64,000 nucleotides of DNA from Nocardiopsis sp. TSRI0078 (GCF_001905145.1 NZ_LWLB01000033.1:62001-126000), one strand, 5' to 3'; numbered from the stretch's first letter, positions 52,401-60,904 are shown. A program made the numbers and translations. The notes: generated by a model from the sequence alone, not told the origin.

Positions 52401-52576
52401 AGCAACCCCAGCCGCCCCTGGGCGAGGACCCCGATCCCGGGTGGGCAGGGACCCTGGTGCGCGAGGTCGCCACCGGTATGGGCGGGTCCCGCTTCACCGC
52501 CACACGCAACAAGGGCTGCAGATCGTGCGCCGTCCGCGCCTGCTGCCCGGTCCAGGACGAGGGCAGACATGTCTGA
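49421..52576 (+). CDS. adnA: AdnA subunit of the AdnAB helicase-nuclease
   Basis: This 1051-residue protein has a UvrD-like motor with Walker A AGPGTGKTTT (40–49), Walker B VFVDEYQDTD (near 247), GDPDQSIYAFRGA and LTAHRSKGLEW. A RecB-type nuclease follows (IIGRVDRLERDDQGRAVVVDIKTG near 940). One Cys near 820 (FTNCQLRW) and Cys at the C-terminus (CRSCAVRACC, near 1033–1042) form the iron-sulphur site of this family. AdnAB resects double-strand breaks in mycobacteria and other actinobacteria in place of RecBCD. The GTG start at 49421 is chosen for its family N-terminus. It overlaps adnB by 8 bp. Confidence 0.9.
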   Translation: MNTSPYRLVRRAHQVQPPPVLDDNQRRVVEHEGGPLLVLAGPGTGKTTTIVEAVVDRIDHRGLDPSHVLVLTFSRKAAQELRERITARLRRTTREPLALTFHSYAYALIRREFQRMGDLPPRLLSGPEQLMEVRELLAGEALDGAAEWPERLRPALETRGFAEELRDFLMRAQERGMGPAELERLGRERDRDDWIAAAGFLDRYTGRFDIAPVPTLNYAELVRVAANLLSDPAVQERERAAHEAVFVDEYQDTDPAQEELLRALAGDGRDLVAVGDPDQSIYAFRGAEVRGILDFPRRFPTARRTEAPVVALRTCRRSGPALLSASRALTRRLPAVASARGHVNEHRDLLPAEGLPEGEVRVLLADSATQEAAVVADILRRAHLVDGVPWSDMAVLVRSASRQVPVLRRALTAASVPVAVGADDLPVAAEPIVRPMLALIRYGLSPEELDEDAARELLTSPFGEADTVRLRRLVRALRRLDLDRAHTAPGEETAYRPASQLLVDALRDPAELTLVDPEVAAPATRVAEALRTVRDLSARGADAEQVLWELWRDSGLADRLLRHSLAGGRRGAAADRDLDAVVALFESAARYCDRLPPGSPAGFLEDLAAQEIPGDSLAERAPEGEAVRILTAHRSKGLEWGLVVVAGAQEGDWPDLRLRGSLLGVEELVDADVHSADSSGAALASKLLDEERRLFYVALTRARRTLVVTAVGGEDTDERPSRFLTEMNVGDPEPVSTGLRWLSLPSLVADLRSVVTDPGAPEPLREAAAAHLARLAEEGVRGADPSEWYALTPFTDDRPLADAEDTIRVSPSQVESFTNCQLRWLLERAAGASSGDSASALGTVVHAVAVLVAQGSTPEEISGRMDEIWADLDFGGPWQSRAQRDRADTMVRKLVDWEAANDRELVVTEEGFRVDLGGIEIIGRVDRLERDDQGRAVVVDIKTGRNKADDLARHPQLGVYQMAVLKGAFARLGLTEPGGASLVQVGEKIKKAREQPQPPLGEDPDPGWAGTLVREVATGMGGSRFTATRNKGCRSCAVRACCPVQDEGRHV

Positions 52577-55500
52577 AACCCAACCCCGACAACCCCACTC
52601 CCACCCCGAACCGGGCCCCCAGCCCCACCTTCCGCCCCATCCCCGCTTCTCCCCCTCAGAACTCGCCCGCCTCCTCGGCCAGCCCGAACCCACCGCCGAG
52701 CAGTCCCAGGTCATCTCCGCCCCCCTGGAACCCGGCGTGGTCATCGCGGGTGCGGGGTCGGGCAAGAGCGAGACCATGGCCTCCCGGGTGGTCTGGCTGG
52801 TGGCCAACGGCCACGTGCGCCCCGAGCAGGTCCTCGGCCTGACCTTCACCCGCAAGGCCACCGCCGAGCTGGCCGAGCGCGTGCGCAGGCGCCTGGAGCA
52901 GCTGCGCGCCACCGAGCAGCTGCCCGAGGAGCTGCTCGACGGCGAGCCCACCGTGTCCACCTACAACGCCTACGCAGGGCGCATCGTCTCCGACCACGCC
53001 CTGCGCGAGGCCGTCGAGCCCACCTCCCGCCTGCTCAGCGAGGGCCAGGCCTGGCAGCTGGCCTCCCGGATCGTCGGCGAGTACGACGGCCCCATGGACC
53101 TGATCACGGTCGGGGCCGACACCGTCACCCGCCGGGTCCTGGACCTGTCCGGGCAGATCGCCGACCACCTCACCACCACCGAGCAGGTGCGCGGTATCGG
53201 CCGGTGGCTGCGTGCGGCCGTCGACGCCCTACCGCGCAAACCCACGGTGCCCACCCGCAACCTGCTCAACGCCCAGCTGCGCCGCGAGCAGCTCCTGCCG
53301 CTCGTGGAGCGCTACGAGCACGCCAAGCACGCCCGCGAGGCCATGGACTTCGGCGACCAGGTGTCCCTGGCCGCCCGCATCGCCCAGAACCACCCCGAGG
53401 TCGGCCTCATCGAGCGGGGCCGGTTCCGCGTGGTCCTGCTGGACGAGTACCAGGACACCAGCCACGCCCAGCTCGTGCTGCTGCGCGCCCTGTTCGGCGA
53501 GGGCCACCCGGTCACCGCCGTCGGGGACCCCTGCCAGTCCATCTACGGCTGGCGGGGGGCCGTCGCCGCCAACCTCACCAATTTCCCCAACGACTTCCCG
53601 GCCGCACCGGGCCGTGCCGCGCCCGTGCGCCGACTGGCCACCAGTTTCCGCAACGGCGAGCACGTCCTGGAGGTCGCCAAGCACATCTCCGAACCCCTGC
53701 GCGCCGAGAGCGCCGAGGTGCCCGTCCTGCACCCGGGGCCGGCCCGGCGCGGTCGCGGCACCGTCCGCACGGGCCTGTTCGTCGGGCAGAAGGACGAGGC
53801 CGCGTGGATCGCCGAGGAGATCGGGAGGTACCTTCGCGCGGCCCCCGGCGAGCCGGGCGGCGCCGAGACCGCGCCGGACGGGCTGCCCTGGCCCCCGGGG
53901 GAGTCCGGCGGCGCCGCGGACGGCGGGATCAGCCCCGGCGACGTCGCCGTGCTGTGCCGCAAGCGCTCCCAGTTCCCGGCGCTGCGTGAGGCCCTGGAGG
54001 AGCGCGGGATCCCCGTGGAGGTCGTCGGCCTGGGCGGGCTCATGATGGTCCCCGAGGTCCGCGACATCATCGCGACCCTGCGCGTGGTCCACGACGCCTC
54101 CGCGGGCAACGAGCTCGCACGCATCCTCACCGGTCCGCGCTGGCGGATCGGTCCGCGCGACCTCGCCGCGCTCGGCGCCCGCGCCGCGGAGCTGGCCCGC
54201 CACACCCGGCGCGACCTCACCTCGCCCGACCCCGGCGAGGAGCCCGAGGACGACGTCCTGCGCCGCACCGTCCTCGACCTGACCGCCGAGAGCGGCAGCC
54301 TGGTGGACGCCCTGGACGATCCGGGCCCGGCCTCGAACTACTCCGAGGCCGCCCGCGAACGGCTCGGCCGCCTCGCCGAGGAGCTGCGCACCCTGCGCAA
54401 GCTCATCGGCCAGCCGCTGCCCGACCTGATCAGCGAGACCGAGCGGATGCTCGGCCTGGACATCGAGGTGGGCGCCCGCATTCACCGCGACCCCCTGTCC
54501 GCGCGTGCGGACCTGGACGCGTTCGTCGACCACGCGGTCCGCTTCGCGGGCAACAGCGAGGACCCCACACTGGGCAGCTTCCTCAGCTACCTCAGGGCCG
54601 CGGCCGAGAGGGAGAGCGGCCTGGCCCCCGGCGAGCGCGTCAGCGGCAGCGACACCGTCAAGCTCATGACCATGCACGCCTCCAAGGGGCTGCAGTGGCC
54701 CGTGGTGGTCGTGCCCGGCATCAGCGGCGGCAGGTACGCCCCGCTGTTCCCCACGAGCCAGTCCGAGGGCGACATGTGGATCAAGGGCGAGCACCTGCTG
54801 CCCTACCGGCTGCGCGGAGACCGGCGGAACCTGCCCGAACTCCTGTCGGTCGACAAGTCGGGTATCGACGAGTTCAAGGCGGCCGAACAGGAGCGCCACC
54901 TGCTGGAGGAGCGGCGCCTGGCCTACGTCGCCGTCACCCGCGCCTCCTTCGCCCTGCTGTGCACCGGCCACTGGTGGGGAAGCGACGCCGCGAGCGAGCG
55001 CGGGCCCTCACAGTTCCTGGAGGAGATCCGGCAGGCCTGCGGTGACGGCTCCGGTGGCCCCAGGAGGGTCGAGCGCTGGGAGCCCCGGCCCGACCCCGAC
55101 GACAACCCCTACGAGGAGGAAGAGGACGACACGGCCGTGTGGCCGCCCGAGGAGGACGCCGGTCCGGGCGCGCCGGACGGGGAGGACACCAGCCGGGGCG
55201 GGCGGCACGGCCGCCGCGCCGAGATCCTCGCCGGCGCCGACATGGTCGAACGCGCCCGCGCCCGCATGCTCGCGGGGGAGACCGATCCCGAGCGGGAGAG
55301 GGCCGCGCCGCCGCCCAAGCTGAGCCGCCGCCTCCAGGGCTGGGAGCGCGACACCGAGCTGCTGCTCGCCCACCGCCGCGCCGAGGAGGCCGGGACCGCG
55401 GGGGGGACCGTCCAGGTCGAGCTGCCCGGCCACCTGTCGGTGTCGTCCATGGTGTGGCTGGCACGCGACCCCTCCGCCCTGGCCCGGCAGATCCGGCGCC

Positions 55501-56024
55501 CGCTGCCCCGCCCGCCCGCGCCGCACACCCGGCGCGGCACCGCCTTCCACTCCTGGCTGGAGCAGCGCTTCGGCCAGCGCGCGGCCCTGCTGGACGAGCT
55601 GCCCGGCGCCGCGGACGAGACCGCGGGGGAGGACGAGGACCTGGCCGAGCTCCAGAGCCGCTTCGAGGAGAGCGAGTGGGGCTCGCGCGTCCCGGTGGAG
55701 GTGGAGGTGCCCTTCGAGACGGTCATCGGTGACCGGCTGATCCGGGGCCGCATGGACGCGGTCTTCCACGACCCCGGAACGGGCCGCTACGACGTGGTGG
55801 ACTGGAAGACCGGCCATCCGCCCTCCGGCGACGCCGAGCGCCGCGCCGTGGGCGTGCAGCTGGCCGCCTACCGCCTGGCCTGGGCGGACCTGGCGGGGGT
55901 GGAGCCGGAGGAGGTGCGCGCCGCCTTCCACTACGTGCGCGCCGGACTGACCGTGCGCCCCGCGGACCTGCTCGACGCCGAGGGCCTGGCCGCGCTCATC
56001 GAGTCCGTCCCCGAACCAGGGTGA
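52569..56024 (+). CDS. adnB: AdnB subunit of the AdnAB helicase-nuclease
   Basis: This 1151-residue protein has a UvrD/Rep motor (Walker A AGAGSGKSETM near 60; VVLLDEYQDTSHAQ near 292; AVGDPCQSIYGWRGA; MTMHASKGLQWPVVVVPG). After an acidic linker (EEEEDDTAVWPPEED, about 845–860) comes a C-terminal nuclease: RRGTAFHSWLEQRFG, IRGRMDAVFHD and VVDWKTG (near 1078), followed by VGVQLAAYRLAW. In mycobacteria AdnB is the lead motor of the heterodimer. The ATG at 52569 overlaps adnA, which favours a 1:1 ratio. Confidence 0.92.
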   Translation: MSETQPRQPHSHPEPGPQPHLPPHPRFSPSELARLLGQPEPTAEQSQVISAPLEPGVVIAGAGSGKSETMASRVVWLVANGHVRPEQVLGLTFTRKATAELAERVRRRLEQLRATEQLPEELLDGEPTVSTYNAYAGRIVSDHALREAVEPTSRLLSEGQAWQLASRIVGEYDGPMDLITVGADTVTRRVLDLSGQIADHLTTTEQVRGIGRWLRAAVDALPRKPTVPTRNLLNAQLRREQLLPLVERYEHAKHAREAMDFGDQVSLAARIAQNHPEVGLIERGRFRVVLLDEYQDTSHAQLVLLRALFGEGHPVTAVGDPCQSIYGWRGAVAANLTNFPNDFPAAPGRAAPVRRLATSFRNGEHVLEVAKHISEPLRAESAEVPVLHPGPARRGRGTVRTGLFVGQKDEAAWIAEEIGRYLRAAPGEPGGAETAPDGLPWPPGESGGAADGGISPGDVAVLCRKRSQFPALREALEERGIPVEVVGLGGLMMVPEVRDIIATLRVVHDASAGNELARILTGPRWRIGPRDLAALGARAAELARHTRRDLTSPDPGEEPEDDVLRRTVLDLTAESGSLVDALDDPGPASNYSEAARERLGRLAEELRTLRKLIGQPLPDLISETERMLGLDIEVGARIHRDPLSARADLDAFVDHAVRFAGNSEDPTLGSFLSYLRAAAERESGLAPGERVSGSDTVKLMTMHASKGLQWPVVVVPGISGGRYAPLFPTSQSEGDMWIKGEHLLPYRLRGDRRNLPELLSVDKSGIDEFKAAEQERHLLEERRLAYVAVTRASFALLCTGHWWGSDAASERGPSQFLEEIRQACGDGSGGPRRVERWEPRPDPDDNPYEEEEDDTAVWPPEEDAGPGAPDGEDTSRGGRHGRRAEILAGADMVERARARMLAGETDPERERAAPPPKLSRRLQGWERDTELLLAHRRAEEAGTAGGTVQVELPGHLSVSSMVWLARDPSALARQIRRPLPRPPAPHTRRGTAFHSWLEQRFGQRAALLDELPGAADETAGEDEDLAELQSRFEESEWGSRVPVEVEVPFETVIGDRLIRGRMDAVFHDPGTGRYDVVDWKTGHPPSGDAERRAVGVQLAAYRLAWADLAGVEPEEVRAAFHYVRAGLTVRPADLLDAEGLAALIESVPEPG

Positions 56025-56086
56025 GGAAGGGGGCGTCCGGACGCCCACGGGGCCTTCCGCGCCGCGGGCGCCCGAGGGGGCGGGCC

Positions 56087-56419
56087 CTACCCGGTGGGCA
56101 GGGCGTCCATCTGTCCGACCGACTGCTCCAGGCCCTCCACCATGCCCATCCTCGCGAGCTGTTCCCTCTGCTCCAGCGACGCGAGGACCGAGCGCAGCAC
56201 CATCCGGTTCCCGTCACCGTCCCCGGTGGTCTCCACCCGCGCCGTGGCACTGGGCATGCCGGCGGACGGGGCGCCGTCCTGGTCCGAGAAGCCGTCGACG
56301 AACTCCAGGGAGGTCGGCGGGTCGACCGACACGACCTTCCACCAGCCGTGGTGCCCGTCGCCCTCGGGGCCGGTCATGACATAGGCGACGCCGCCGGGAG
56401 CCAGGTCGTGCTCCTCCAC
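56087..56419 (-). pseudogene. 5'-truncated SRPBCC/AHSA1-type gene
   Basis: The reading frame from GTG 56419 encodes 110 residues that match only the second part of an activator-of-Hsp90-ATPase-like/SRPBCC protein. It starts within the first-strand region (EEHDLAPGGVAYVMTGPEGD), then HHGWWKVVSVDPPTSLEFVDGFSD and MVLRSVLASLEQREQLARMGMVEGLEQSVGQMDAL. The usual first ~50 residues, with the helix that closes the ligand cavity, are missing, and a stop codon lies in frame seven codons upstream of the GTG. The truncation abuts the antitoxin/toxin remnant, so an insertion or deletion there is likely. A functional short protein cannot be excluded. Confidence 0.65.
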
Positions 56420-56541
56420 GGTCGCCGGGCGGGTGGGCGGGTCATCGGGGCGCGGGGCTGGAGGCCGGCCCCCGATCGTGGTGGCGCCTGCCCACCTTGG
56501 TACTGCGGTTTATGCCCACACAGGTCAAGGGGATAGGGGAG

Positions 56542-56784
56542 ATGGAACTGGTCAGAACCGGCAGCAGAGGTCGGACCACCCTCGGGGAGAAGCTGGCCAC
56601 CAGCGAGTACTGCGAAGTGGAGAAGGGCGGGGACGGCACCATCGCCCTTCGTTCTGTGCGTGTCGTCCGTACTGCTGCCCCCACTCCGGAGGACATCCGT
56701 CGCCGAAGTGAGGATGTCGACGCCGGGCGCAACGTCATGAGCGCCACCCTCGACGACATCGACCGGATGCTGGGGGACGGCTGA
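56542..56784 (+). CDS. Small antitoxin-like protein upstream of a broken YoeB
   Basis: This 80-residue protein starts at ATG 56542 behind AGGGGATAGGGGAG; an in-frame ATG at 56512 is possible. It has a charged N-terminal part (MELVRTGSRGRTTLGEKLATSEYCEVEKGG) and a C-terminal helix (SEDVDAGRNVMSATLDDIDRMLGD) of the kind antitoxins use to wrap their toxin. It does not look like YefM/Phd to me. Its stop overlaps the start of a YoeB-like remnant, the classic antitoxin–toxin order, so I call it an antitoxin by context and size. Confidence 0.65.
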   Translation: MELVRTGSRGRTTLGEKLATSEYCEVEKGGDGTIALRSVRVVRTAAPTPEDIRRRSEDVDAGRNVMSATLDDIDRMLGDG

Positions 56785-57039
56785 GGAAACCGGCCTTCCA
56801 CGCCGAAGGCTGGGGCGACTTCATGTGGTGGGTGGAGAACGACCGCCGCACAGCGAAGAAGGTTCGCAAACTCGTCGATGAGCCTCTTCGCACTCCCTTC
56901 TCGGGAACGGGAGAAACCCGAGCCTCCCGAACACCTGGGCCCGAACCGGTGGTCACGCCGGATCACCGGTGAACACCGCTTGGTGTACGTGGTGACGGAC
57001 GAGGAGATCACGGTGGTGAACGCCCGGGGCCACTACTGA
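56781..57039 (+). pseudogene. YoeB/RelE-type toxin, frameshifted
   Basis: Read from CTG 56781 (overlapping the antitoxin stop as CTGA), frame one gives RKPAFHAEGWGDFMWWVEND and KKVRKLVDEPLRTPFSGTG. After one extra base near 56909–56914 the second frame continues KPEPPEHLGPNRWSRRITGEH and RLVYVVTDEEITVVNARGHY, then stops. Joined, this is a complete YoeB: the Glu, Arg, His and final -HY residues used for ribosome-dependent mRNA cleavage are present. The total length is 3n+1, matching a single-base shift. The start has no ATG or GTG. The toxin is most likely inactive, though a sequencing error at the shift cannot be excluded. Confidence 0.8.
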
Positions 57040-57123
57040 GGGGGAGGGGCGCCGGGACCGCTCCCGACACCCCTTCCCGTCCCGCCCGCCCGTGCCCGGT
57101 CGGGTCGGCGCCCGAAGGAGCGG

Positions 57124-57672
57124 TCAGACCACCCCGGAGACGAAGCCGCCCGGGGACCGCGTGTCGTCCCCGAACAGGTACTCCCGCGCCGAGAGCACGA
57201 ACTCCTCGCGGCTGATGAACCCGTCCTCGTCGGCGTCCACCCCCGCGAACCGCTCCTCGGCGTCGGCGGCCTCCGCGCCGAGGGCGTTCGCGTACCGCAG
57301 GAACTCCTCCCGGCTGATCCGGTCGTCGCCGTCGGTGTCGAGCAGGTCGAACACCGCCTCGGCCACACCCTCCGCGGCGTTGAACCGGCTCCGGTCCTCC
57401 GACGCCGCGCGCATGGCCGCGACGAACTCCTCCCGCTCCAGGCGCTCGCCCTCCGCGCCCGAGTGGCGCAGCAGCTCCTGCCAGAGCATCTGGTACGACA
57501 CCCGGATCGCCTGCGCCCGGCGCTCCTGCGGGTCCAGCCCGTACCCGTGGACGTAGCGCTCCACGAGCCGCTGGTAGTCCGCCCAGGTCACGAAGGCGTC
57601 GTCGTCGGAGTCGAGCGCGGCGAAGAGCCGTCCGAACCTCTCGGTGATCGGGGCGGCGGGAACGGTGTCCAC
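57124..57672 (-). CDS. EF-hand calcium-binding protein (calerythrin-like)
   Basis: This 182-residue acidic protein has four EF-hand units. Unit 1 has loop DSDDDAFVTWAD (21–32). Unit 2 is degenerate (GAEGERLEREEF). Unit 3 (DTDGDDRISREEF, near 113) and unit 4 (DADEDGFISREEF, near 148) are canonical with Glu at position 12. Prokaryotic calerythrin and sarcoplasmic-type proteins share this order with a weak second hand. No signal peptide is present, so it should act as a cytosolic Ca2+ buffer or sensor. It stands alone, divergent from the M20 gene. Confidence 0.88.
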   Translation of the reverse strand: MDTVPAAPITERFGRLFAALDSDDDAFVTWADYQRLVERYVHGYGLDPQERRAQAIRVSYQMLWQELLRHSGAEGERLEREEFVAAMRAASEDRSRFNAAEGVAEAVFDLLDTDGDDRISREEFLRYANALGAEAADAEERFAGVDADEDGFISREEFVLSAREYLFGDDTRSPGGFVSGVV

Positions 57673-57850
57673 GGGGATTCCTCTCGTCTGCGGAAGGGGC
57701 GGGCGGGTCCCGCCCCGTGCCCTTCGAGTGTCCCGCGGGTGAAAAGGTTCCGTCCCGGCCTCCTCCGGCTGGGAAGGACGCGGCGTCTTCGACGGTTCGT
57801 CCAGGTTCTAGGCTCGATTCCGACAAGGACGTCGAGGAAGGACGGGCCAT

Positions 57851-59233
57851 ATGGACGTACGCGCCTACATCGAGGCACACCGGGACGAGTTCGTCTCCTC
57901 CCTCAAGGAGTGGCTGGAGATCCCCTCGGTCTCCGCCGACCCCGCGCACCACATCGACGTGCGCCGGTCCGCGCTGTGGCTCGCGGACCACCTCACCGCC
58001 ACCGGGTTCCCCACCGTCGAGGTGTGGGAGACCCCCGGCCTGCCCGCCGTGTTCGCCGAGTGGCCCGCGGCCGACCCGGCCGCCCCCACCGTGCTCGTCT
58101 ACGGCCACCACGACGTCCAGCCCGTCGACCCGGTCTCCGAGTGGGAGACCGACCCGTTCATGCCCACCGAGCGCGGCACCTCCCTGCACGCGCGCGGGGC
58201 CTCCGACGACAAGGGGCAGGTGCTCTTCCACGCCCTCGGCGTGAGCGCCGCACTGGCCGCCTCCGGGGCCGACGCGCCGCCGGTCACGGTCAAGCTGCTC
58301 GTGGAGGGTGAGGAGGAGTCGGGCTCGGTGCACTTCGCCGAGCTGATGCGGGCCAACAGGGACCGCCTCGCCTGCGACGTCGCCGTCATCTCCGACACCA
58401 CCATGTGGGCGGCCGACACCCCGTCCATGTGCGTGGGCATGCGCGGCGTCACCGACGCCGAGATCAGCCTGTACGGCCCCGAGCGCGACCTGCACAGCGG
58501 ATCCTTCGGCGGCGCGGTCCCCAACCCGCTCAAGGCCATGAGCGACCTGCTGTCCGGCCTGCACGACGAGGACCACCGCGTCGCCGTCCCCGGGTTCTAC
58601 GACGGGGTGGTCGAGGCCGGCCGGGCCGAGCGCGACCTCATCGCCCAGCTGCCCTTCGACGAGCGCGAGTGGCTGGCCACCGCCGGCTCCACCGCCACCT
58701 GGGGTGAGAGGGGGTACACCACGCTGGAGCGGATCTGGCTGCGCCCGACCGCCGAGATCAACGGCATGTGGGGCGGCCACACCGGTTCGGGCGGCAAGAC
58801 CATCGTCCCCCGATCCGCGCACGCCAAGGTCAGCTTCCGGCTGGTCCCCGGCCAGGAGCCGCTGCGCGTGCAGGAGTGCGTCCGCGCCTACGTGGAGGCC
58901 AGCACCCCGGCGGGCCTGCGCGCGGAGACGGAGTTCAGCGGCCCCGGCGTGCGCGCCTGCGCCTCCGACCTGTCCTCCACCGCGCTGAAGGCGGCCCGCT
59001 CGGCCATGGAGCGCGCCTTCGGCACCCAGGTCCTGTTCACCCGCGAGGGCGGCAGCGGACCCGAGGCCGACATCGCCGACATCCTCGAGGCCCCGCTGGT
59101 GTTCGTCGCCGTCGGCCTGGACGAGGACCGCATCCACGCCCCCAACGAGAAGGTGGAGGTCCCCCTGCTGCTCAAGGGAGCCGAGAGCGCCGCCTACCTG
59201 TGGGAGGAGCTCGGTACCGTCGGACTGGACTGA
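57851..59233 (+). CDS. M20 family metallopeptidase (dipeptidase)
   Basis: This 460-residue protein has the M20 metal motifs: VLVYGHHDVQPVDP, ARGASDDKGQVLFH, LVEGEEESGSVHF and VISDTT, and the dimerisation-domain motif ERDLHSGSFGGAVPNPL. The final ligand is in ADIADILEAPLVFVAVGLDEDRIHAPNEKVEV. It closely fits the actinobacterial dipeptidase/carnosinase-like group that cleaves short peptides with two zinc ions in the cytoplasm. The ATG at 57851 follows GAGGAAGGACGGG. Confidence 0.9.
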   Translation: MDVRAYIEAHRDEFVSSLKEWLEIPSVSADPAHHIDVRRSALWLADHLTATGFPTVEVWETPGLPAVFAEWPAADPAAPTVLVYGHHDVQPVDPVSEWETDPFMPTERGTSLHARGASDDKGQVLFHALGVSAALAASGADAPPVTVKLLVEGEEESGSVHFAELMRANRDRLACDVAVISDTTMWAADTPSMCVGMRGVTDAEISLYGPERDLHSGSFGGAVPNPLKAMSDLLSGLHDEDHRVAVPGFYDGVVEAGRAERDLIAQLPFDEREWLATAGSTATWGERGYTTLERIWLRPTAEINGMWGGHTGSGGKTIVPRSAHAKVSFRLVPGQEPLRVQECVRAYVEASTPAGLRAETEFSGPGVRACASDLSSTALKAARSAMERAFGTQVLFTREGGSGPEADIADILEAPLVFVAVGLDEDRIHAPNEKVEVPLLLKGAESAAYLWEELGTVGLD

Positions 59234-59401
59234 GGCCCCGGGGCGGCCGTGCCCGAGCCCGTCCGCCGAGGGCGTGGAGGGCGGCGGGCGAGGGGCACCG
59301 CGACCGTGCGGGCCCTTCTCCGGATGCGCGCGGCCGCCACCGGTGTTATCCCTGTTGGAGACGGACCGTGCCCGGCGGCCCCGCAGACCCCGGAAGGACC
59401 C

Positions 59402-60352
59402 ATGGACGCTGACGCGACTCCCTCCCTGTCCCGCTTCTCCGTCGACCCCGCGGCGCACCGGCGCCTGGACGACGCATGGCTGGCCGAGGCGTGGGCGGAC
59501 CCCGGAACGCGGGTCCTGGTCCTGGAGGGCGGCGACCCCGGCAGCCACGGCTGGCGGGCGCTCATGGCCAGGCAGTCCCGGGCGCTGGTCACCACCGGCC
59601 CCGCCCCCGAACTCGTGTTCACCTCCCCGGCCGACGCGCCCGCGGGCGAGCGCTACCTGCTCGGCACCGACGGGGAGCACGCCTACTTCGCGGTGCGCTC
59701 CACCGAGGAACCGGCCCCCGCGCCGGGGGCCGAGCCCGCGTCCCTGCGCGAGGTCGGCGCCCTGCTCGGCGACCGCGACACCGGTCTGCTGACCCGGGCC
59801 GTGGCCCTCGCCAACTGGAACGCCACCCACGGTTTCTGCCCCCGCTGCGGCTCTCCCACCACGCAGGCCGCCGCCGGACACGTGCGCGTGTGCGACAGGG
59901 AGGGCACGGAGCAGTACCCCCGGACGGACCCCGCGGTGATCATGCTGGTGCACCGCGAACGCGACGGGCGCGAGGAGGTGCTGCTCGGCAACAACCCCAA
60001 GTGGGACGCCCGCCGGTTCTCGGTGCTAGCCGGGTTCGTCGACGCGGGGGAGTCACTGGAGCAGGCCGTGGTCCGCGAGGTCGCCGAGGAGGTGGGGGTC
60101 GTGGTCGAGCGGCCGTACTACCTGGCCTCCCAGCCCTGGCCGTTCCCGCGCAGCCTCATGGTGGGCTACACCGCGCGCGCCGTGGGCGAGACCGAGCGGA
60201 CCGACGACGAGATCGCCGTCGCCCGCTGGTTCACCCGCCCCGAACTGGCCGAGGCCGTGTACTCCGAGGAGGTCGTGCTGCCCGGCCGGGTCTCGATCGC
60301 CCGCACCCTCATCGAGCACTGGTACGGCGCCGAGCTCCCCGGCGGCTGGTGA
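59402..60352 (+). CDS. nudC: NAD(+) diphosphatase NudC
   Basis: This 316-residue protein starts at ATG 59402. It has an N-terminal domain, a zinc ribbon with CPRC (146–149) and Cys164, the YPRTDPAVI segment, a Nudix box (GFVDAGESLEQAVVREVAEEVG, 211–232) and the NADH-specific motif SQPWPFPRS (243–251). The enzyme splits NAD(H) to NMN(H) and AMP and removes NAD caps from RNA. The position of the fourth zinc Cys is Glu167 in CDREG, so the zinc site may use another residue or be incomplete. Confidence 0.9.
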   Translation: MDADATPSLSRFSVDPAAHRRLDDAWLAEAWADPGTRVLVLEGGDPGSHGWRALMARQSRALVTTGPAPELVFTSPADAPAGERYLLGTDGEHAYFAVRSTEEPAPAPGAEPASLREVGALLGDRDTGLLTRAVALANWNATHGFCPRCGSPTTQAAAGHVRVCDREGTEQYPRTDPAVIMLVHRERDGREEVLLGNNPKWDARRFSVLAGFVDAGESLEQAVVREVAEEVGVVVERPYYLASQPWPFPRSLMVGYTARAVGETERTDDEIAVARWFTRPELAEAVYSEEVVLPGRVSIARTLIEHWYGAELPGGW

Positions 60353-60381
60353 GGGGACGGCGCCCGGCCCCTCGGCCCGGG

Positions 60382-60415
60382 CCGGCCGCCCCCGCTCTCA
60401 GCGGGGGCCGGCCGG
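60382..60415. terminator. Hairpin at the end of the ANTAR gene
   Basis: Bases 60382–60396 and 60400–60415 pair over 15 bp with one bulged G and a 3-nt loop. It overlaps the ANTAR stop codon (60398–60400) and follows the nudC stop by 30 bp; it could terminate nudC. Confidence 0.5.
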
Positions 60416-60904
60416 GGAGTCCAGCTCGTCGGGCAGGGCGGTGAGGGGGCTGGTGCTGCTCTCCACCACGTCCCGTGCCAGGTCGGCCACCTTCCTGCCG
60501 CGCGAGCGCGCCGAGGAGCGCAGCCGCTCGAAGGCCTCGCGCGGCTCCATCGTGTGCCGCTCCGCCAGGACCCCGATCGCCTGCTCCACCACCACACGCG
60601 AGTGCAGGGCGTGCTCCAGCTGCGCGATGGTGTGTCGCAGCCGCTCGACCTCGGACGCCCCCTCGGGGGCGCGGCCGGGCGCCTGCGCGCGCGGGAGCCG
60701 CGTTCCCGACTCCCGGGACAGCAGGTCCGCCAGGACCATCGCGCTCACCAGGTCGGGCACCTCCTCGCCGCCGTCCACACGCCACCCCCGCGGGGTGCGG
60801 CGGACCACGCCGACGTCCGTCGTGCCGACGTTCGCCGTGTCGGCGACCGCTGTGTCATGAGGCCGCATGTCCTCCCCCAACTCCACACTCCCCGTCGTCA
60901 TCAT
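60398..60904 (-). CDS. ANTAR-domain RNA-binding regulator
   Basis: This protein of about 168 residues starts at ATG 60904 with GGGAGG six nt upstream. The N-terminal ~80 residues are variable. The C-terminal ANTAR three-helix domain (VERLRHTIAQLEHALHSRVVVEQAIGVLAERHTMEPREAFERLRSSARSRGRKVADLARDVV, about 88–150) binds twin hairpins in mRNA leaders to prevent termination. There is no GAF sensor domain, unlike many actinobacterial ANTAR proteins, so its input is unclear. Confidence 0.85.
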   Translation of the reverse strand: MMTTGSVELGEDMRPHDTAVADTANVGTTDVGVVRRTPRGWRVDGGEEVPDLVSAMVLADLLSRESGTRLPRAQAPGRAPEGASEVERLRHTIAQLEHALHSRVVVEQAIGVLAERHTMEPREAFERLRSSARSRGRKVADLARDVVESSTSPLTALPDELDSPAGPR

